From positions 285,501 through 349,500 of the forward strand of contig NZ_CP015506.1 of the NCBI RefSeq assembly GCF_000294775.2: a stretch of 64,000 bases of DNA, given 5' to 3'. This DNA comes from Cytobacillus oceanisediminis 2691 (GTDB taxonomy: Bacteria > Bacillota > Bacilli > Bacillales > Cytobacillaceae). Position 1 is the stretch's first letter, and each line of letters opens with the position of its first letter. The notes beneath the pieces are model-generated. The model saw only the letters and a program-made list of their open reading frames with translations, was not told where the DNA came from and did no database searches. Position numbers and translations under genes: made by a program. Below, in pieces: positions 19,618-28,500 of the stretch.

Positions 19618-19653
19618 TCAGGGGAAGCTCATAAAGGGGCTTTCCCTTTTTGA
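19618..19653 (+). terminator. Terminator after the Pro/Tyr-rich gene
   Basis: AGGGGAAGC and GCTTTCCCT form a stem followed by TTTT. The rest of the gap to 19983 has no supported gene. An AGGAGG at 19682 lies too far from the next ATG to be convincing. Confidence 0.65.
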
Positions 19654-19983
19654 ATTCGGCAATGATTTACCTGCTGAATTCAGGAGGAATAATAGGTTTA
19701 TTATGAAAATGAGGATGGCCGGCGGCATGCCGTGGCTGAGATGCTTGATAAGGCAAAAAATGAATCAGATTAATAACACAAGTTTGTGTAACGGCTAATG
19801 AATTTTCCTAAGAATATATTTGAGTGACTCTTCATATATGATGAAAGTCTTAACTAATAAGGAAAATGTAGGATATTTATTATTCAGAATATTAATTCTT
19901 TTAGCAGATTTACATCCTCCTATTAAAAAGGCATGATAGAAATAATTCGGATATCGAATTAATAGATCAGAGGAGGCTTAAAA

Positions 19984-21174
19984 ATGAAGAAGAAATCATT
20001 ATGGAAAGTACTTAGTTCAGCAGCACTGGCAGCAGCGATTCTCGTACCCCAAGTCGGCTTTGCTGAGGGCGCAAAGCCTGTGACAGAAGAAAATGTATCA
20101 ATTAATGGTTTTGTTGATTATGAAGAATTAAAGAGAAAGTTAACTCAAATTGAAAAATCATCGAACGGCCTGGTTCAGGTTGAATCTGCGGGAAAAACGA
20201 ATCAGGGGAGAGATATCTTTACAGCACGTGTAGGCCATGGAGATAAAGTGGTACTAGTGCAGAGCGAAATTCATGGCAATGAAAAGACCGGCACTGTCGC
20301 GTTGCTGAATATTCTTCAATATTTGGGGTCAAGTCAATCAGCAGATGCGAAAAGGATTAGAGAAGAATTAACGATTGTCGCAATCCCGATGATGAATGCC
20401 GATGGTTCCGAATTGGACAGGCGCGGCAATGTAATGACCTGGGAAGAGGTTCAGGAACAGTTTCCTCAATTACATAATGCACAGCCCACCTGGAATTATT
20501 ACACACGCAGCCTTCAGGGGGACGACTATTCTGCAGCACCAGGATTCGATGTAAACCGTGACTTTAACCCGGATTTAAATTATGTTCCGAAGGCGGAGGA
20601 CTTCCCTGGCAATTCAAGCACTCCAGGCTGGTATATTACGCCTGAATCGCAAACAGTCCGGGATGTTTATAAGAGTCTTCAAGAGGAATTTGGTCATGTT
20701 GAAGTCTTTTTAGATCTTCATCACCAGAATTTCTATATGATTGAAGGAACAGATGAAGATGTAACAATGTCCATTTCAGCAGACTTTGTTCCGGATCCAA
20801 GTTCTGCGGAGGGTGCAAAATATAGCCAATATGCGGAGAATTACCGCTTTGATTTTTCACGCCAGTTAAACGTCGCCCTTTATGATGCACTTCAGGAAAA
20901 AGGAAATTCAGTGTTTACCAATATTTCTTTATATGACCAGGAGTTAGACTTGCCTGGAACTGCCTTGGGCTCCTTTGCCTTGAACGGCAGCGGGGTTGTC
21001 CTATTTGAGGTAAAAGGGCAGACACATAACTATGGACAAAAGATGAAAGGTCAGCTGGTTAAGACAGTAGAAACAGGTGTCATGGGGATTATCAATGGTG
21101 TGGCAGATGGCAGTGTGTATGATTTGAATCCGGATGAATATAATGAAATCCCTAACAGGGTGCCAATTCGTTAA
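19984..21174 (+). CDS. Secreted M14-family zinc carboxypeptidase
   Basis: This is a 396-residue protein with a clear signal peptide (MKKKSLWKVL, hydrophobic stretch, cleavage after VGFAEG near residue 28). The zinc motif HxxE is seen in EIHGNEKTGT near residue 97. Substrate-binding and third-ligand regions are PMMNADGSELDRRGN and VFLDLHHQNFY, and the general-base glutamate is probably in VLFEVKGQTHN near residue 345. M14 peptidases remove C-terminal residues or cleave cell-wall peptides. SD is AGGAGG. It stands alone. Confidence 0.9.
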   Translation: MKKKSLWKVLSSAALAAAILVPQVGFAEGAKPVTEENVSINGFVDYEELKRKLTQIEKSSNGLVQVESAGKTNQGRDIFTARVGHGDKVVLVQSEIHGNEKTGTVALLNILQYLGSSQSADAKRIREELTIVAIPMMNADGSELDRRGNVMTWEEVQEQFPQLHNAQPTWNYYTRSLQGDDYSAAPGFDVNRDFNPDLNYVPKAEDFPGNSSTPGWYITPESQTVRDVYKSLQEEFGHVEVFLDLHHQNFYMIEGTDEDVTMSISADFVPDPSSAEGAKYSQYAENYRFDFSRQLNVALYDALQEKGNSVFTNISLYDQELDLPGTALGSFALNGSGVVLFEVKGQTHNYGQKMKGQLVKTVETGVMGIINGVADGSVYDLNPDEYNEIPNRVPIR

Positions 21175-21184
21175 CATAGTCAAA

Positions 21185-21217
21185 AGAAGCTGAGTCCCAA
21201 TGGGAATCAGCTTCATT
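21185..21217. terminator. Bidirectional terminator
   Basis: GAAGCTGA and TCAGCTTC pair around GTCCCAATGGGAA, between the convergent M14 peptidase and DUF421 genes. Confidence 0.7.
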
Positions 21218-21218
21218 C

Positions 21219-21848
21219 TTACTGCAGTCGATCTGGTACACTATCAGTCGTTTCTTCTGCGACTTCTGTAAAAATATCCTCTTCGTTTTCAGGAACCATA
21301 TGGACAGAGAAGCCCTTGGCAAAGGCGGGTTCCAGTAAATGAATCAGCTGCTGGACATCAGCCTGCAGCTGAAGGAATTCCTTTTTCGTTACAGGCTGGG
21401 CTTCTTCTTTTAATTCATAGCCCACTTGTCCGTTCGCCTCCAGGGTTGCCCATCTTACATCGCTGATAACTGCAACATTATGCTGACGCAGCTTCATTTC
21501 AAGCTGGTCCACAGTAAACCGGAGTTTTCTCAGATTCTGTTCATTTAATTTTCCATCTTCTATGATAATTTTGGATTGCCCAGTGATAAACTTCTCAAAT
21601 TTGTCTGATTTCATTTGTGCATATTCCATGACAACTAGGGTGAGTACAAGGATGAGTCCTACTGCAAGAGTAGTCCAAATGCTTTCCCCTGAAACCGGTT
21701 CAATTAATAGTGAACCGATGCCAATCATGATTACTACCTGAGCTAATGTCATCTGTGAAATAGACTTTCTGCCAGCGATCCTTAATAACAGGGTGCCCCC
21801 GATGACGACAAGGATTGAGTTCCAAATCCAATCGAATTCCAATCTCAT
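21219..21848 (-). CDS. DUF421 (YetF-like) membrane protein
   Basis: This is a 209-residue protein. The N-terminal half holds three hydrophobic segments (about residues 10-24, 36-52 and 58-75) with the family signature RIAGRKSISQMTLAQVV near residue 24. The C-terminal half is a soluble domain with GKLNEQNLRK, typical of DUF421/YetF. B. subtilis has several paralogues, some linked to spore formation. The exact role here is unknown. The C-terminal tail after residue 165 is acidic and unlike the conserved core. Confidence 0.82.
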   Translation of the reverse strand: MRLEFDWIWNSILVVIGGTLLLRIAGRKSISQMTLAQVVIMIGIGSLLIEPVSGESIWTTLAVGLILVLTLVVMEYAQMKSDKFEKFITGQSKIIIEDGKLNEQNLRKLRFTVDQLEMKLRQHNVAVISDVRWATLEANGQVGYELKEEAQPVTKKEFLQLQADVQQLIHLLEPAFAKGFSVHMVPENEEDIFTEVAEETTDSVPDRLQ

Positions 21849-22019
21849 CCCTCCCTATATTTTATTATAGTCTTTCGCAAATAGAGCCTTCTAAAACTGT
21901 TAATGTCAATTTATCTAACAAAAAGTGGGATTAGCTATTGTTACCTACTTATTAAACGTGTTAATATCAAAATATTATAAAAATTTTAAAAACTGAATGA
22001 CTGTCGGGGGGATATTTGG

Positions 22020-23018
22020 ATGAAGAAAATGTTAGCCATCCTAGCAAGCAGCGCATTATTAATGCTGGCTGCCTGTGGATCAGGAAATGAGGAAACCAGC
22101 GGGGAATCGTCAGAAAAGAAAACCGTAAAAATCGGGATCACGCAAATTGTGGAGCACCCATCATTGGATTCTGCGAGAGAGGGATTTATTGCCGCATTGA
22201 AAGATGCTGGTTATGAAGAAGGAAAAAATCTTAAAATCGACTTCCAAAACGCCCAGGGGGATATGAACAATAATATGTCCATTGCCCAGAACCTGGTAGC
22301 GGACAAGAATGATTTGATTCTTGCTATCGCGACTGCCAGTGCACAATCCGTTGTGCAATCCACAAAGGATATTCCAATCCTTTTTACAGCCATCACTGAT
22401 CCTGTTGGTGCTGAGCTTGTGGAAAGCATGGAAAAGCCAGGCGGGAATGCAACGGGTACATCTGATACACATCCGGATGCCATCAAAAAAACGATTGACT
22501 CCATTAATACATTTGTACCGGAAGCCAAGAAGGTCGGCATCATCTACAATGATGGGGAGCCAAACTCAGTAGTAAATGTTAAGCATGCGAAAGAAGCCAT
22601 CGAGGCAGCAGGACTTGAAGCGGTTGAAACGACTATTTCAACAAGCTCCGAGGTAAAGCAGGCTGCAGAATCCTTAGTAGGCCGTGCTGACGTGTTCTAC
22701 ATCCCTAAGGACAATACAGTTGTATCTGCCCTTGAATCTGTGCTGAACGTAGCCAATGAGAAAGACATTCCAGCATTTGTTGGAGAAAGCGATTCGGTTA
22801 AACGGGGCGGATTTGCTTCCTATGGTTTTGAGTATCATGATCTTGGATACTCTACTGGCCAAATGGCCGTTGATATCCTTGAAGGCAAAAAGCCTGGTGA
22901 GATTCCTGTTGGCTACCCTGAAAGTCTTGAGCTGGTGATTAACAAAAAAGCAGCTGAGGAGCAGGGAGTCGCTTTAACGGATGAAATGCTGAAGGATGCT
23001 AAGGTGGTTGAGGAATAA
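22020..23018 (+). CDS. ABC transporter substrate-binding lipoprotein (TrpX/COG2984-like), orphan
   Basis: This is a 332-residue periplasmic-binding-protein-like lipoprotein. The lipobox is LAACG with the lipidated Cys at residue 20, and a Ser/Glu-rich linker follows. The core VKIGITQIVEHPSLDSAREG and the later segment KRGGFASYGFEYHDLGYSTG match the COG2984 family, in which relatives bind amino acids such as tryptophan or tyrosine. Family members are usually followed by permease and ATPase genes. Here a terminator follows and no transporter gene is nearby. SD is GGGGGG. No T-box is visible in the 170-bp leader. Confidence 0.85.
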   Translation: MKKMLAILASSALLMLAACGSGNEETSGESSEKKTVKIGITQIVEHPSLDSAREGFIAALKDAGYEEGKNLKIDFQNAQGDMNNNMSIAQNLVADKNDLILAIATASAQSVVQSTKDIPILFTAITDPVGAELVESMEKPGGNATGTSDTHPDAIKKTIDSINTFVPEAKKVGIIYNDGEPNSVVNVKHAKEAIEAAGLEAVETTISTSSEVKQAAESLVGRADVFYIPKDNTVVSALESVLNVANEKDIPAFVGESDSVKRGGFASYGFEYHDLGYSTGQMAVDILEGKKPGEIPVGYPESLELVINKKAAEEQGVALTDEMLKDAKVVEE

Positions 23019-23029
23019 ATAGGTTGTTA

Positions 23030-23062
23030 AAAGATACAGCGATTCAGCTGTATCTTTTTTTT
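23030..23062 (+). terminator. Terminator after the binding-protein gene
   Basis: AAAGATACAGC and GCTGTATCTTT form a perfect stem followed by T8, showing the binding protein is monocistronic. Confidence 0.9.
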
Positions 23063-23368
23063 GCTTTAAGAACACGGAAATTTTTTCTTGAAAATGATTC
23101 AAAAGAACTACAAAAGCCGGAAGGGTGATTTTAGGAAAAAAAAGGGCTCAACAAAGTTTAATTAAAATATAAATAATAAGGTAATTCTGCCTATAAAATA
23201 CAATTGGGGGTTTATAGATTAATAGGAATAAAACCACAGACATAATTCGACAAGGCCACTCAAGCGATTTGACGAGTTTTGACTGCCATGATAGTAATAA
23301 AAAGGTAGAAAATTTGAATTTTAAAATGAGTGAATAACAAAAAATTAGAAAAAACCTATGAAAAAAAT

Positions 23369-23402
23369 ACCAATTTTGGTTTAAGTATCTCGAAATTGGG
23401 TA
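23369..23402 (+). promoter_or_regulatory. Imperfect inverted repeat upstream of the yukE promoter
   Basis: AATACCAATTT and AAATTGGGTATT are near-complementary arms located about 50 bp before the -35 box. The spacing would suit an activator or repressor site. DegU controls yukE in B. subtilis, but I cannot match a DegU site here. Confidence 0.35.
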
Positions 23403-23448
23403 TTGGTGGGTATAAATAACTGTTTTGTTATTTTTTGCAAGTAAGTAA

Positions 23449-23477
23449 TTGACCTTTTAATTGTGTATTTTTACAAT
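23449..23477 (+). promoter_or_regulatory. Sigma-A-type promoter of the T7SS locus
   Basis: TTGACC at 23449-23454 and TACAAT at 23472-23477 are separated by 17 bp, giving a start near 23484 and a short leader with AAAAGGAGAG before yukE. The rest of 23063-23448 is AT-rich with no supported gene. Confidence 0.8.
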
Positions 23478-23508
23478 AATAGTAACCTATTGAAAAGGAG
23501 AGATTTGA

Positions 23509-23802
23509 ATGTCAGGAGTTATTCGCGTTACACCAGCAGAATTAGTAGGCATGTCTAACCGTTATAATGGAGAAAGCAGCCAGGTTGGGGATCAGATTGT
23601 CCGTTTGGATAATATGATTCGTGAACTGGAAGGTGCATGGGAAGGGGAAGCAAGCAGAGCGTTTGCTGAACAATACCAATCTTTAAGACCTTCATTTGTT
23701 CAAATGCAGCAATTATTAGAGGATATCTCTGTTCAGCTTAATAATACTGCAAGAGCTCTTGAGGATGCTGATAACCAGATTGCTGGCCAAATCCGCGGCT
23801 AA
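23509..23802 (+). CDS. yukE: WXG100 protein EsxA/YukE, T7SS core substrate
   Basis: This is a 97-residue helical hairpin protein with the W-x-G turn in GAWEGEASRAF near residue 44 and a second helix ending LEDADNQI. It is the secreted ESAT-6-like dimer of type VIIb systems and a cargo or trigger for the EssC ATPase. It is the first gene of the locus, has a strong SD (AAAAGGAGAG), and is followed by a terminator, so it is probably made in excess over the machine genes. Confidence 0.95.
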   Translation: MSGVIRVTPAELVGMSNRYNGESSQVGDQIVRLDNMIRELEGAWEGEASRAFAEQYQSLRPSFVQMQQLLEDISVQLNNTARALEDADNQIAGQIRG

Positions 23803-23830
23803 TTTCATCTGAATCAATAAAGTGGAGAAG

Positions 23831-23868
23831 GAGCGCTACATTCATCAGATGAAAAGCGCTCTTTTTTT
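23831..23868 (+). terminator. Terminator between yukE and yukD
   Basis: GAGCGCT and AGCGCTC pair around a loop containing a second small stem (TTCATC/GATGAA), followed by T7. Partial readthrough would set the ratio of YukE to machine proteins. Confidence 0.85.
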
Positions 23869-23900
23869 GTACTAAATTAGCAAATTTTCACTTTGGTAAT

Positions 23901-23964
23901 TTGTCTAGCTCCAGCGCCTACCCCCTCGAGGTGTCGAGGGTGATCGAGGCGCTTGCGCTTTTCT
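23901..23964 (+). repeat. Dispersed Bacillus-type palindromic repeat
   Basis: The segment TGTCTAGCTCCAGCGCCTA, then CTCGAGG...CGAGG, then GAGGCGCTTGCGCTTTTCT, is a GC-rich palindrome (AGCGCC/GGCGCT and CCCTCGA/TCGAGGG). I recall very similar elements scattered between genes in Bacillus firmus-like genomes. It is much richer in GC than its surroundings and ends about 15 bp before yukD. Confidence 0.75.
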
Positions 23965-23979
23965 AGTGGGGTGTTGAAT

Positions 23980-24219
23980 ATGTACATAGAATTAACAATT
24001 GATCTGAAAAATTATGAAGTTGAACCTTTTGATCTCCGTCTATCTAACTATCACTCTGTTAAAAAAGTAGTTGATATTGTTTGGCAAGCTAAGTCGATTC
24101 CTCAGCCGCCCCGGGAAGGCTATTGGGTCAGAATTCCTAACAAGCAAATGATTCTGTCAGGAAACGATAAGCTGGCAGAAAAGGGGATTACCACTGGGGA
24201 CCGTTTCGAAATTTTATAA
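23980..24219 (+). CDS. yukD: T7SS ubiquitin-like protein YukD (EsaB)
   Basis: This is a 79-residue protein beginning MYIELTIDLKNYEVEPFDLRL, with the beta-grasp pattern of YukD/EsaB, a ubiquitin-fold cytosolic component of type VIIb secretion. The frame continues upstream into the palindromic repeat (to 23953), but the family N-terminus fixes the ATG at 23980. SD is a weak GGGGTG. It is followed 14 bp later by yukC. Confidence 0.9.
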   Translation: MYIELTIDLKNYEVEPFDLRLSNYHSVKKVVDIVWQAKSIPQPPREGYWVRIPNKQMILSGNDKLAEKGITTGDRFEIL

Positions 24220-24233
24220 AGGAGCATTAAAAA

Positions 24234-25577
24234 ATGTCAGAAAAGAGTCAAACCTACCTTGAAGAGCAGCTTGAAGCGGTTGTCGAAACAGATCATCAAT
24301 CCCTTACCATTCTTTTTCAAAGAGAGAAAATAAAAGCTGATGCTGCTGCGGAATTGGAATTGCTCAAAGCTATGGATTCAGCTATAAAAAGGGATGTCCA
24401 TTTAACAGAGGATGAACTGCGCCTCGTCCTGCAAATTCCCTCAAATTATTTAACCTTTTCCAAATTAAAAAAGAAAGACCAAAGAAGCAGATGGATCTTT
24501 TCTTCACAGCTCCTCAAGCTTGTGAAAAGTCATCCATATACCAGACTGCATCTCATTGTTTGTCCGGAAAATTTAGTGGCTGATGAAAGCCTGTCGCCGC
24601 ATTTGCTTCACTATGGTGTGAAAGAAAGCCTTCCGCCTTATGAAGCCAATCATGAAAAACTCTGGATGGAATTGAAAGCGACCGTTGCAGCTGCTGTAGA
24701 TGGAAAGCATTCCTTCCGGGATTACCTTAGACTCCATGAAACCATTGAACTGTCGCCTGCAGCGGCTAGTGTGATCAAAGCCAAGGATGAAAATGAATTG
24801 TCAGAAGTCATCCGGACTAATATTGAAATGCTTGAAAAGAAAGATAAGGAATATGTTAAGGTTCCGCAGAAAAAATGGAAAGCCACAAGGTATTCTGCTT
24901 GGGGTCTGCTGATAGCTTTATTGCCTTTCCTTGCTTTCAGTCTATATTCCCTTTTCTTTACACAGCCTAAACAGGCAGCATTTATTAATAGCCAGGAACA
25001 CTTCTTGAAAAGCCAATATAGTGAAGTCGTTTCTGAATTATCCAATTATGATATTGATCAGATGCCGCGAGTCGTGCAATACGAACTTGCGCAGTCTTAC
25101 ATAATAAATGAAGCATTGACGGAAGACCAGAAAGAGAATGTCCAAAATACCATCACCCTGCAGACAGATCCTCTTTACTATCATTACTGGATTCATATTG
25201 GGAGGGGAGATGCTAAGGAAGCTCTCGATATCTCACGGGATCTTGAGGATAGAGAATTAATTCTATTTGCATTGATTAAATACCGGGAAGTTATCAAAGC
25301 AGATGATAGTCTTGAATCTGATGAAAAACAGCAGAAAATTGACGAAATTCAAGCTGAGATTGATGAGTATATAGAGGAACAGAAAGCTCAGGAGGAAGAG
25401 GAGAAGCGTCTTCAGGAAGAGCAAAGTAACAGCAGTGATAATGAGCAGGCTGTAAAACAAGAGCCTGAACAGAAGGCTGCAGAAGAGCAAAAGCCTGCAG
25501 ATTCAAAGGCAGCTGAAACATCTGCTGAAAAGCCAGCCGAAAAGCAGGAAGAGGCAGCAAAGACAAAACCAAATTAA
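24234..25577 (+). CDS. yukC: T7SS membrane protein YukC (EssB)
   Basis: This is a 447-residue bitopic protein. The N-terminal pseudokinase-like cytosolic domain covers about residues 1-220. One membrane segment is at about residues 221-241 (WGLLIALLPFLAFSLYSLFF), followed by an extracellular helical domain. The C-terminal 70 residues are a low-complexity, Glu/Lys/Ala/Gln-rich tail. EssB/YukC is a core subunit of the secretion channel and contacts EssC. SD AAGGAG. It stands between yukD and yukBA as in B. subtilis. Confidence 0.93.
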   Translation: MSEKSQTYLEEQLEAVVETDHQSLTILFQREKIKADAAAELELLKAMDSAIKRDVHLTEDELRLVLQIPSNYLTFSKLKKKDQRSRWIFSSQLLKLVKSHPYTRLHLIVCPENLVADESLSPHLLHYGVKESLPPYEANHEKLWMELKATVAAAVDGKHSFRDYLRLHETIELSPAAASVIKAKDENELSEVIRTNIEMLEKKDKEYVKVPQKKWKATRYSAWGLLIALLPFLAFSLYSLFFTQPKQAAFINSQEHFLKSQYSEVVSELSNYDIDQMPRVVQYELAQSYIINEALTEDQKENVQNTITLQTDPLYYHYWIHIGRGDAKEALDISRDLEDRELILFALIKYREVIKADDSLESDEKQQKIDEIQAEIDEYIEEQKAQEEEEKRLQEEQSNSSDNEQAVKQEPEQKAAEEQKPADSKAAETSAEKPAEKQEEAAKTKPN

Positions 25578-25597
25578 GATAGACAGGAGGTGGAGAG

Positions 25598-28500
25598 ATG
25601 GAACAGTTATGGTTGTTTTACAGCGATTACTGCCAGCAGCTGTCTATGCCATTTGAAAATAGCAGCACGATCACCATAGGCCCAGAGCTTGAACAGCTGG
25701 TGACAATAAGGGATTTCCCTTTCACAAAAGGGGCTGTGTCAATAGAAAGGCACGACAGCTCCTATGAAGTGAGGCAAAATGAGTCAGTTCTCGGAAAGCT
25801 AAATGACGGGGAACCCTTCCAGCTAAATGATGAAGCGAAGACCCTGACGATAATCGTAACCTCTGAAAATATGAATAGCCAGACCTACTATTCTGGCTAT
25901 CAAAAGCAAATAGAATTTTCCTCGGAAAACCCAGAAGCATCGATTTATAAAAAGAACGGCATTTTAATGGATGCAAGCCATTCCTTCGAACTGATTAAAA
26001 CAAATAACGGCTGGATGGCAGAACCACAGTCAGGACAGCTCTATGTAAACGGAAAAAGAGCCGTAGAGAGAATTTTTCTTGAAATCGGGGATGTGCTGTT
26101 CTTCCCATTTATGTCTATTCGAATACAAGAAGAGGATCTATTCCAGATCGACAGCATTGAAAGCTATGAATCTAAGCTTCCGATTACCATCAGGCCGCAA
26201 TCAGAGATGGCAAAGAAATATCCGCTCTATCGCCGAACGCCCAGAATGATCTATGAGATGCCGGATGAGAAAGTTTCTCTATCCTTCCCGTCACAGGAGC
26301 CTGATGATTCCAATCGGGGGTTATGGATGATCATTATGCCGCCGCTGATTATGCTGATCGTGATGGGCATCGTGGCTCTGATTCAGCCAAGAGGAATTTT
26401 TATTATCATTTCAATGGTCATGTTCATGACCACGTTAGTCACATCTACCGTTCAGTACTTTAAGGATAAAAGCAATCAAAAGAAGCGGAAAGAGCGCAGA
26501 CATCGAGTGTATACTGCCTATCTGGAAGAGAAGAGGAAAGAGCTGCAGGCACTGTCTGACCAGCAGAGGCATGTTCTGGAATTCCACTTTCCCTCTTTTG
26601 AGAAAATGAAATATTTCACAAGCCATATATCCGACCGGATTTGGGAAAGACCCCTTGCGAGTTTTGATTTTCTGCAGTTCAGGCTTGGAACCGGTAATGT
26701 GCCAGCGAGTTATGAAGTTAAGGTCAGCTCTGGGGATATGGCTAACCGTGAAATTGATGACCTGCTTGAACAGTCACAGCAGATGGAAAAAGTTTATAAG
26801 GAAGTTAGAAATGTGCCAGTCGTGGCTGACCTTGCTAAGGGGCCAATCGGACTGATCGGAAAAGAGTCGGTTGTTAAGAATGAGATACACCAGATCATTG
26901 GACAGCTGGCGTTTTTCCACAGCTATCATGATGTACGGTTTGTATTTATTTTTAATGAAAAGGAATATAAGAAATGGGAATGGCTGAAATGGCTTCCGCA
27001 TTTCCAGATGCCGCATGCACATGCAAAAGGGCTGATATATAACGAACAAACGAGGGATCAGCTGTTATCTTCCATTTATGAAATCCTGCGGGAAAGGGAT
27101 TTGGATGAAAATAAGGAAAAGCAGGTGTATTCTCCGCATCTGGTGTTTATCATTACTAACCAGCAGCTGATTGCAGATCATGTGATTCTGGAGTATTTGG
27201 AGGGCGACCACTCCAACATGGGGATCTCCGTTATTACTGCAGCTGATTCAAAGGAAAGCCTGCATGATAATATTCAAACACTTGTCAGATATGTCAATCA
27301 GGAAGAAGGAGACATTCTGATTCAGGACAAAAAGGCCGTGAGCATCCCATTTAGGCTCGATGCTCATCAGAAGAAGGGAAATGAGGAATTTTCCCGTCTG
27401 TTAAGAACGCTTGATCATCAGGTTGGAATGACCAATTCCATTCCAAATAGCGTTTCGTTCCTGGAAATGATGAAAGTAAAGGAAGTGGGAAAACTTCCAA
27501 TCAAGCAGAATTGGCTTACAAAAGAGTCTTCCAGATCATTGGCGGTACCAATTGGCTTAAAAGGAAAGGAAGATCTGTCGCTTTTGAATCTTCATGAAAA
27601 GGCGCATGGCCCGCACGGACTGCTGGCTGGGACAACGGGATCGGGTAAGAGTGAATTCCTGCAGACCTATATTCTTTCACTTGCAGTTCACTTCCATCCA
27701 CATGAGGTCGCTTTCCTGCTGATTGACTACAAAGGCGGGGGAATGGCTCAGCCGTTTAAGAACATGCCGCATCTTCTTGGAACCATTACGAATATTGAAG
27801 GAAGCAAAAACTTCAGTTCAAGAGCGCTAGCCTCAATCAAAAGTGAATTGAAAAGACGGCAGAGGCTTTTTGATCAATACCAGGTGAATCACATCAATGA
27901 TTACACAGACCTTTATAAAAACAAGATGGCAAAGGAACCGCTGCCGCATTTGTTTTTAATTTCCGATGAGTTTGCAGAGCTTAAGAGTGAAGAGCCAGAA
28001 TTCATCAGGGAGCTTGTCAGTGCTGCACGAATTGGGCGAAGCCTGGGGGTGCATTTAATTCTGGCAACCCAAAAGCCAGGCGGTGTCATTGATGAACAGA
28101 TCTGGAGCAATGCCCGTTTCCGGGTAGCTTTAAAGGTTCAGGACACAGATGACAGTCGGGAGATCATCAAAAACGGAGATGCAGCAGCTATTACCGTAAC
28201 CGGACGCGGCTACCTGCAAGTCGGCAATAATGAAGTCTATGAGCTCTTCCAATCTGCATGGAGCGGGGCGCCTTATTTGGATGACTCCTCAGAGACAGAG
28301 GATGAAATTGCAATCGTAACCGACTTGGGCCTTGTGCCATTATCGGATGTTAATTCACGCCAAGGAAAGAAAAAAGGCGGAAAAACAGAAATTGAAGCAG
28401 TGGTGGAGGAACTTGAAGCAGCACAGTCTTCGATGGGCATTAAAAAGCTTAGAAGTCCGTGGCTTCCGCCTCTTGAAGGGCGTTTAAGCAGGAAGCTCCA

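Noticed and set aside
19583..19798. 71-codon frame after the Pro/Tyr-rich gene
   Set aside because: It overlaps the end of the real gene and runs through its terminator, with no SD at its start.
19703..19798. 31-codon Met-rich frame after an AGGAGG
   Set aside because: The SD is about 15 bases from the ATG and nothing in the peptide supports a real gene.
21849..22019. T-box or riboswitch before the TrpX-like lipoprotein gene
   Set aside because: The leader is short, without the T-box sequence, a specifier stem or a terminator.
24722..25045. Antisense frame in yukC and similar frames opposite yukBA and yueB
   Set aside because: Shadows of well-supported T7SS genes with no independent signals.
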